Assembly (NCBI GenBank): GCA_017561105.1
Contig: JAFZDR010000153.1
Location: forward strand, 1 to 10,585
Origin: Alistipes sp.
GTDB taxonomy: Bacteria > Bacteroidota > Bacteroidia > Bacteroidales > Rikenellaceae
Length of the DNA: 10,585 nucleotides
Reading direction: 5' to 3'
In this document: piece by piece, positions 6,628 through 10,585 of the stretch
Numbering within the stretch: the stretch's first letter is position 1
How the letters are laid out: each line of letters opens with the position of its first letter
The notes under the pieces: model-generated
Database searches by the model: none
Seen by the model: only the letters and a program-made list of their open reading frames with translations
What the model was told of the DNA's origin: nothing
Position numbers and translations under genes: made by a program

Positions 6628-7572
6628 ATGTCAGAGCGTTGGTTTGTAATAGTAAATCCCATTTCGGGCGGAGGTAAAGGATTGACGGATTTTCCGAAAA
6701 TCTCGCACCTCCTCCGCGAAAGCGGTATAGAGCACGACCCTGTATTTACCGAGCATCGTTACCACGCCACCGAGTTATCTGTCGAGGCGGCAAATCGTGG
6801 CTACCGCAAGCTTATCGTTGTGGGTGGCGACGGCACTCTGAACGAGGTAGTAAACGGACTCTTCATCCAAAAGCAGTGCCAGCCTAAGGATATTCTTCTG
6901 GCGGTAATTGCCGTAGGTACGGGCAACGACTGGGTGCGCACATTCGGTATTCCGCGCAACTACTCGGCTGTGGTACGCGCCATAAAGGAGGGCCACTCCT
7001 ATCTGCAGGATGTGGGCAAGGTAACCTACACCGAGTCGAAGGTGCAGCAGACCCGCTATATGGCAAATGTTGCGGGATTGGGATTCGACGCCTATGTCAT
7101 AAAGATATTCAACCACCTCAAGCTCAAGGGTTACAAAGGCAAGTGGCTCTATATCTACAGTCTGTTGAAGGGCTACTTCACGGCTAAGCCTGCGGGCGTA
7201 ACCATCGAGGTTGACGGCAAGGTTATCTACAACCGACTGCTGCTCTCGCTGGCGGTGGGCATTTGTCGCTACAACGGAGGAGGTATTCAGCAGCTGCCGC
7301 GTGCCGTAGCAAACGACGGATTGCTCGACTTGACAATCATCCGCCCCGTACATTGGTGGCATGTGGTATTCCGCGCAAAGCGCCTCTTCAATGGCGACAT
7401 CTACTCGATAGGTCATATCCACCACGCGCAGGGCAAGGAGGTAAAGATTACATCTGCACCCCCAATTCCTGTCGAGACCGATGGCGAGTTGCAGGGAGTA
7501 TCGCCTGTATCCATATCGGTGGTGCAGCAGGCGATACGCTGTGTCGTAACAAAGGAGTTCCTGGAGAAGTAG
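6628..7572 (+). CDS. YegS/DagK-family lipid kinase
   Basis: 314 aa, typical length for the bacterial diacylglycerol/sphingosine kinase-like family (YegS, BmrU, DgkB). N-terminal nucleotide-binding half: VNPISGGGKG (9-18), VGGDGTLNEVVNG (65-77), GTGNDWVR (97-104). C-terminal lipid-binding half: NVAGLGFDA (147-155), YNGGGIQQLPRAVANDGLLDL (215-235) and ETDGE (283-287). These are the ATP and Mg sites and the conserved Asp of this fold. The family phosphorylates a membrane lipid at the cytoplasmic face using ATP; diacylglycerol or sphingoid lipids are both plausible in Bacteroidales, and sequence alone does not decide. The start is fixed by MSERWFVIVNP. A lipoprotein gene follows after 59 bp in the same direction. 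Confidence 0.93.
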   Translation: MSERWFVIVNPISGGGKGLTDFPKISHLLRESGIEHDPVFTEHRYHATELSVEAANRGYRKLIVVGGDGTLNEVVNGLFIQKQCQPKDILLAVIAVGTGNDWVRTFGIPRNYSAVVRAIKEGHSYLQDVGKVTYTESKVQQTRYMANVAGLGFDAYVIKIFNHLKLKGYKGKWLYIYSLLKGYFTAKPAGVTIEVDGKVIYNRLLLSLAVGICRYNGGGIQQLPRAVANDGLLDLTIIRPVHWWHVVFRAKRLFNGDIYSIGHIHHAQGKEVKITSAPPIPVETDGELQGVSPVSISVVQQAIRCVVTKEFLEK

Positions 7573-7599
7573 CGGAGTTGGCACGAAGGTTGCGATTCA

Positions 7600-7633
7600 A
7601 TCGTGTGGTTTAACTTTTTAATTTCTACACGAT
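7600..7633 (+). promoter_or_regulatory. Hairpin covering the start codon of the lipoprotein gene
   Basis: ATCGTGTGG (7600-7608) can pair with CTACACGAT (7625-7633), nine pairs with one G-U. The 16-nt loop contains only one base other than A or T. The 3' arm includes the first two bases of the ATG at 7632. This might modulate translation, but it may also be chance. No TAnnTTTG promoter is visible in the 59-bp gap. Confidence 0.3.
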
Positions 7634-8198
7634 GAAAAAACTACTTCTTTCAGTTGCCGTTGTGGCACTTATCCTGGGTGGTGTATTCGCTTGTGGCGAG
7701 CAGACCAAGTGGAATCGCGAGGAGCGACAAGCTATGCGCAACCTACTGCGCGACTATCGCAAGATGGTCTATCTGAGCAACCTCACCGAGGCGGAGTATA
7801 TGCTCTTCACCGACCAGGTACTCGCCTCTATCGAGGAGGCCTACCCTACCTATACCACATTTATAGAGATGCCTGCCGTAAACGATACGGTACAGGTCTA
7901 TGTGGTAACTACGATTGTGGAGCAGCTGGCTGCCGATGCGTCGAATATGCGCCACCTCTACCCTTACCGCGACCTTGTGGCAGCGAACATTCTGCCCGAC
8001 GGATTGAGTCGCGGTCAGCAGAACGCCTTCTATCAGTGCTTTGCCAATGCGGTGGATAACACCTACAGCAATGCCGAGCAGTTGGTCAATGCAATAGTCG
8101 CCGACACGGTACAGACATCACAAATTGCGCAAATGCAATCGAATTGCGCCAACGAACTCTTCGGTTGGACGGTTGAAATAATAGAGGTAGGCAATTAA
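7632..8198 (+). CDS. Putative lipoprotein of unknown function
   Basis: 188 aa. Residues 1-20 are a lipoprotein signal peptide with lipobox VFA-C21, so the protein is probably lipid-anchored in the envelope. The mature part is acidic and rich in predicted helix (EERQAMRNLLRDYRKMVYLSNLTEAEYMLFTDQVLASIEE), with two further cysteines (in YQCFAN and SNCANEL) that could form a disulfide. I do not recognise a family or catalytic motif. It follows the lipid kinase in the same orientation and its gene ends inside a strong hairpin: the TAA stop is in the hairpin loop. Codon use matches the neighbours, so it looks native. Confidence 0.8.
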   Translation: MKKLLLSVAVVALILGGVFACGEQTKWNREERQAMRNLLRDYRKMVYLSNLTEAEYMLFTDQVLASIEEAYPTYTTFIEMPAVNDTVQVYVVTTIVEQLAADASNMRHLYPYRDLVAANILPDGLSRGQQNAFYQCFANAVDNTYSNAEQLVNAIVADTVQTSQIAQMQSNCANELFGWTVEIIEVGN

Positions 8199-8214
8199 GC
8201 CTACCTCTATTATT
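8177..8214. terminator. 16-bp perfect hairpin containing a stop codon in its loop
   Basis: AATAATAGAGGTAGGC (8177-8192) and GCCTACCTCTATTATT (8199-8214) are perfect inverted repeats around a 6-nt AATTAA loop. The TAA stop of the lipoprotein gene (8196-8198) is in the loop, so the 5' arm codes for IIEVG. It lies between convergent genes and can act on both strands. No long T tract follows, though the 3' arm itself ends in a U-rich stretch. Confidence 0.7.
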
Positions 8215-8218
8215 ATAG

Positions 8219-8239
8219 TGAGTAGTGAGTAATGAGTAG
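8219..8239 (-). repeat. YTACTCA heptad array, 3 units
   Basis: On the minus strand CTACTCA, TTACTCA, CTACTCA in tandem. It follows the GACGARA array of the GH2-like gene after a 12-nt A-rich spacer. The same order of modules is found on the plus strand at 10049-10104. Bases 8235-8241 can also pair with 8246-8252 (AGTAGTT/AACTACT, loop TTTT). Confidence 0.85.
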
Positions 8240-8251
8240 TTTTTTAACTAC

Positions 8252-8272
8252 TTTCGTCTCTCGTCTTTCGTC
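8252..8272 (-). repeat. GACGARA heptad array, 3 units, after GH2-like gene
   Basis: On the minus strand GACGAAA, GACGAGA, GACGAAA, beginning one base after the TAA stop (8276-8274) of the GH2-like gene. It has the same orientation relative to its gene as the other three arrays of this family. Confidence 0.9.
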
Positions 8273-8273
8273 T

Positions 8274-9563
8274 TTACTTGTCCGTTGCCCACTCGCCCTT
8301 GGCTCCGTCGTAGATAACAAGGTGGTTTGGAACGAGCGACTTCAGCATAAGATAGCTATCGTAGATATTCACGCCCGATGTCTTACCCTTAGCTATGGAG
8401 TAGCCTATAATTGCGCAGTTGCCCTGCGTGGAGTGCAAGGTGTGAAGGTTGCGCCACAAGTAGCTCTCGCTCCACAACAAATCGTTGCTTGGGTTGCCAC
8501 CGCGGCGGATATGATCGCCCAACGAAGTAGTATCGATAGGTGCGCGCACCACAACATATAGTCCTCGCTTTGCGCACTCCTCTACAACGCGCTCGGCACC
8601 GCGGTTAAGCGTGAGAATAATGCCGTTATATCCAAACTTAACAGCATCATCAAGCTCTCTCAGCGCCTCCCACTCCACAAGGTTTGGGGTTACTATCTCA
8701 TTGTTAATACGCAACTTACCATCCTCGAGTGTCATCTCGCGCAAGCCCACCATCTGCGATACGCACTCGGCTGTGCGGTTATCAATCTTACTCTCCAAAT
8801 CGAGGCGCAGGCGTGTAGGATTCTTCGCACTCCACAACGCCTTGCTTGGTACTACACACGCGAAGCGCAGCGTATCCTCGCGACGCATATCGAGAGCCAA
8901 CTCGCGGTATCCCTCGGCTACAACCAACGAATCACCCATACGGAGCGTATAGTGCAGACGCAGTTCCTTGCGGTTGAGTGCGTTACACTTTACAGGTATT
9001 GCAAACTCGGCGATACCCTCGCCCGAAGCATTGAGTGTGGTCTTGGCGATAACATCGCGCAGGCGGATTGTAGGCTGCGAGAAGACCTCAACGCCCTCGA
9101 CCACCATCTTCGATGCCGAGAAGAGTCGGTTTGCCGCATGTGAGAGGTCAAGCACAATCGTAACCTCGTTGCGACCCTCCTGCGAGGCCTTGGTGATATT
9201 AAACTCGGCACCCATAGCTCCCGTAGGGGCAAAGCCCACCTCGCGGCCATTGACATAGACCGTATAGGCTGTCGATGCGTAGTTTATGCGGAGAATAGTC
9301 TGACGATTGAGCCACGCCACAGGTTGTGCAAAGTGGGTGGTAAAGGTTGTGGATGTACCCTTATCGCTACGCTCGAGCTCCTCGACTACCGCAACAAAGC
9401 GCGACTGCGAAGCATCACCTGCAACGGCTGTTGCGAGGGTGTGGTACGGGATTGTACGCTTACGCGCAGGCTCCACGCCACGCGCCGAGAGGTCGTACGG
9501 CTCTTGAGCCGATGCGACAATGGCCGAAAATAATATAGCGACAAAAAGTGTGTATCTCTTCAT
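8274..9563 (-). CDS. Secreted GH2-like protein lacking catalytic residues (probable pseudoenzyme)
   Basis: 429 aa. Signal peptide MKRYTLFVAILFSAIVASA. Residues about 30-165 resemble the GH2 sugar-binding jelly-roll domain (TAYTVYVNGREVG, EGRNEVTIVLDL). About 166-275 is the immunoglobulin-like domain (PTIRLRDVIAKTTLNASGEGIAEFAI to LRLDLESKID). From 276 there is a shortened TIM-barrel segment in which GH2 landmarks can be followed (LEDGKLRINNE, FGYNGIILT, CAKRGLYVVVRAPID). The acid/base motif normally written SLGNE reads SIAKG (389-393), so the catalytic Glu is Gly. The protein ends 36 residues later, before the nucleophile Glu would occur; full GH2 enzymes are about twice as long. The frame is intact and the array after the stop leaves no remnant of a lost part. 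It is probably a secreted carbohydrate-binding or accessory protein. Alternatively it could be a decaying gene. Confidence 0.75.
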   Translation of the reverse strand: MKRYTLFVAILFSAIVASAQEPYDLSARGVEPARKRTIPYHTLATAVAGDASQSRFVAVVEELERSDKGTSTTFTTHFAQPVAWLNRQTILRINYASTAYTVYVNGREVGFAPTGAMGAEFNITKASQEGRNEVTIVLDLSHAANRLFSASKMVVEGVEVFSQPTIRLRDVIAKTTLNASGEGIAEFAIPVKCNALNRKELRLHYTLRMGDSLVVAEGYRELALDMRREDTLRFACVVPSKALWSAKNPTRLRLDLESKIDNRTAECVSQMVGLREMTLEDGKLRINNEIVTPNLVEWEALRELDDAVKFGYNGIILTLNRGAERVVEECAKRGLYVVVRAPIDTTSLGDHIRRGGNPSNDLLWSESYLWRNLHTLHSTQGNCAIIGYSIAKGKTSGVNIYDSYLMLKSLVPNHLVIYDGAKGEWATDK

Positions 9564-9572
9564 AATTTTTCG

Positions 9573-9580
9573 TATCTTTG
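9573..9580 (+). promoter_or_regulatory. -7 promoter box for the HsdR_N-domain gene
   Basis: TATCTTTG fits TAnnTTTG, with expected start near 9587 and a leader of about 26 nt to the ATG at 9614. It faces the minus-strand box at 9584-9591; the two form an 8-3-8 dyad with a single mismatch. Confidence 0.65.
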
Positions 9581-9583
9581 TGG

Positions 9584-9591
9584 CAAAGGTA
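9584..9591 (-). promoter_or_regulatory. -7 promoter box for the GH2-like gene
   Basis: TACCTTTG on the minus strand (9591 to 9584), same sequence as the der box. The expected start near 9577 lies within the opposing -7 box and gives a leader of about 13 nt to the ATG at 9563. The -33 region shows no clear TTTG. Confidence 0.55.
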
Positions 9592-9613
9592 CAATTTATT
9601 TCGATAAATCGCT

Positions 9614-10048
9614 ATGTCCGAGCAGATAAAACTATGTTTTCCGCCCATATCAGCCCGAATGAAGGATGATAATGGCGAGAAGTACATATGGGACCCACTC
9701 CGCCAAAAGTGGCTCTTACTCACTCCCGAGGAGTGGGTGCGCCAGCATGTTATCGGTTGGCTTGTGGGTGTGCGCGGCATACCGCAACTGCGCATATCGC
9801 AGGAGTACCCTGTCAATATCAACGGTCAGCGTCAACGTGCCGATATTGTAGTTATCGACGAGTCGGCCAAACCCCACCTGCTTGTGGAGTGCAAGGCTCC
9901 TGAGGTGGCTATCGACAACGAAGTGGTGATGCAGGCAATGCGCTACAATGCTATCGTGGGCGCACGCTTCGTGCTCCTAACCAACGGCATTAAACTCTAC
10001 TGCTACGAGCACTGCGACGGAAAATACCGAGCAGCAACGACATTCTAA
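9614..10048 (+). CDS. Stand-alone HsdR_N (PD-(D/E)XK nuclease-fold) protein
   Basis: 144 aa with no helicase part, whereas type I restriction HsdR subunits are about 1000 aa. The fold motifs are those of the HsdR N-terminal nuclease domain: an N-terminal helix with E40/E41 (TPEEWVRQHVIGWL), RADIVV with D77, LLVECKAP with E92 and K94, then QAMRY (Q107, Y111), the QxxxY motif of RecB/HsdR-type nucleases. All presumed catalytic residues are kept. Short proteins of this kind are annotated in Bacteroidetes without a restriction system, and here no hsdM/hsdS gene is nearby; their role is not established. A structural or DNA-repair nuclease role is a guess. No signal peptide, so cytoplasmic. It has its own promoter, divergent from the GH2-like gene, and ends at a GACGARA element followed by a strong terminator. 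Confidence 0.82.
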   Translation: MSEQIKLCFPPISARMKDDNGEKYIWDPLRQKWLLLTPEEWVRQHVIGWLVGVRGIPQLRISQEYPVNINGQRQRADIVVIDESAKPHLLVECKAPEVAIDNEVVMQAMRYNAIVGARFVLLTNGIKLYCYEHCDGKYRAATTF

Positions 10049-10062
10049 TACGAAAGACGAGA
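10049..10062 (+). repeat. GACGARA heptads, 2 units, after HsdR_N-domain gene
   Basis: TACGAAA and GACGAGA directly follow the TAA stop (10046-10048). This is the shortest array of the family in the window. Orientation relative to the gene is the same as in the others. Confidence 0.75.
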
Positions 10063-10076
10063 GAAAAAACTATTAA

Positions 10077-10104
10077 CTACTCTCTACTCGTTACCAACTA
10101 CTCA
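10077..10104 (+). repeat. YTACTCA heptad array, 4 units
   Basis: CTACTCT, CTACTCG, TTACCAA and CTACTCA in tandem, 14 nt (A-rich) after the GACGARA units. It has the same module order and a similar spacer as the minus-strand element 8272-8219. Confidence 0.75.
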
Positions 10105-10105
10105 C

Positions 10106-10138
10106 AAAAAAAGAGAGCCTCATCGGCTCTCTTTTTTT
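10106..10138. terminator. Strong bidirectional Rho-independent terminator
   Basis: Seven A, GAGAGCC, loop TCATC, GGCTCTC, seven T form a perfect 14-bp inverted repeat with a T tract on both strands. It serves the convergent HsdR_N-domain gene (plus) and GH2 beta-galactosidase gene (minus, stop at 10143-10141). Confidence 0.95.
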
Positions 10139-10140
10139 CT

Positions 10141-10585
10141 CTACTTCAATGGTCGAAGAACAAACTTGAACTCGCGATTCTCGTAAGGGATTTGGTACTC
10201 AGGACGAGGGAGTGTACGCCATGAAGTTACACAACCAAGACCCATCTGCATCTTATCGATATTGACGTAGGTGTTACCATCCTTCTTCAAGCGCTGAGCA
10301 TACTTCTGATACTTATCCGAGTGGATATCGTACTGCTCCATAGGATAAGGGAGTGCGTTAGCCTGGAAGAGTACATCGCTGATAACCTCGAAGCCACGAC
10401 CCGCCTTATCGGCAACGCGCCACCAGCGCAAATCGCAGTGTGCACCACACTCCTGCGGACGTGCGTAGAATGGCCAGAACTGATCTGCCACGTTCTGCTT
10501 GTAGATACCCACCTTCGCACTCGACTTGCGGTCAACGTATGTTTCGTGCTCGCCAGCACCGTAGAACTCGATAGTGTCGAACGTC
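10141..10585 (-). CDS. GH2 beta-galactosidase, C-terminal part only (cut by window edge)
   Basis: 147 codons of the C-terminus are visible; the reading frame is open to the window edge, so the 5' part lies beyond 10585. The segment matches the last domain of long GH2 beta-galactosidases (Bgal small-chain domain): FYGAGEHETYVDRKSSAKVG, then YARPQECGAHCDLRWWRV and GLGCVTSWRTLPRPEYQIPY, ending FKFVLRPLK. In LacZ-type enzymes this domain closes over the active site of the TIM barrel, which is outside the window. The product probably hydrolyses terminal beta-D-galactosides from host or dietary glycans in the periplasm; location is inferred from related enzymes. An internal GTG at 10512 is not the start. 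It shares family and strand with the pseudoenzyme at 8274-9563, with the HsdR_N-domain gene in between. Confidence 0.9.
   Translation of the reverse strand, partial: TFDTIEFYGAGEHETYVDRKSSAKVGIYKQNVADQFWPFYARPQECGAHCDLRWWRVADKAGRGFEVISDVLFQANALPYPMEQYDIHSDKYQKYAQRLKKDGNTYVNIDKMQMGLGCVTSWRTLPRPEYQIPYENREFKFVLRPLK

Noticed and set aside
6775..7584. 269-codon minus-strand open frame opposite the lipid kinase
   Set aside because: Shadow frame; the plus strand carries all family motifs of a YegS-type kinase.
9614..10048. Part of a complete type I restriction system
   Set aside because: The frame ends cleanly at 144 codons followed by a terminator, and neighbouring genes are glycosidase-related; no HsdM or HsdS is present.
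8274..10585. A single GH2 gene interrupted by insertion of the 9614-10048 gene
   Set aside because: The 8274-9563 frame has its own signal peptide and carries N-terminal GH2 domains, while 10141-10585 is a C-terminal end transcribed toward it. The order on the minus strand is C-terminus first, so they are two genes.

Overview
The window looks like a chromosomal stretch from a member of the Bacteroidales, most likely Rikenellaceae/Alistipes-like. The evidence is Bacteroidetes-type -7 promoter boxes (TAnnTTTG) in front of several genes, A/T-rich leaders without Shine-Dalgarno sequences, SPII-type lipoproteins, a small outer-membrane barrel protein, and GH2 glycosidases. The genus is an inference.

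Layout. Position 1-124 is the 3' flank of a minus-strand operon and holds a heptad-repeat array folded into a terminator. On the minus strand, der (1312-2616, ribosome-assembly GTPase) is followed by a secreted calcineurin-like phosphoesterase (125-1288). Upstream of der, also on the minus strand, is a small rhodanese lipoprotein (2689-3060). From 3252 a plus-strand run follows: an outer-membrane beta-barrel protein, a PhoH-like ATPase 9 bp later, a block of three different short tandem repeats, pepD (M20C dipeptidase), another heptad array, a YegS/DagK-type lipid kinase and an unknown lipoprotein, closed by a 16-bp hairpin at 8177-8214. Convergent to it is a secreted GH2-like protein that has lost its catalytic glutamates (8274-9563, minus). 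It is divergent from a stand-alone HsdR_N/PD-(D/E)XK protein (9614-10048, plus), with overlapping face-to-face promoters between them. A strong bidirectional terminator (10106-10138) separates that gene from the C-terminal end of a true GH2 beta-galactosidase (10141-10585, minus, cut by the window edge).

The protein-coding content is mostly housekeeping and envelope functions. The least explained signal is non-coding: at least five families of very short direct repeats confined to gaps between genes. Three have a 7-bp unit (GACGARA, YTACTCA, GCTAATR) and two a 10-bp unit (ATTAGCGGYR, TAAYAACCYY). All four GACGARA arrays sit at the 3' end of a gene, in the same orientation relative to that gene. 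Two of them continue into a YTACTCA array as a composite element. One array is translated as the charged C-terminal tail of PhoH. No tRNA, rRNA, CRISPR array, insertion sequence or prophage gene was recognised. No gene-free stretch exceeds about 200 bp.
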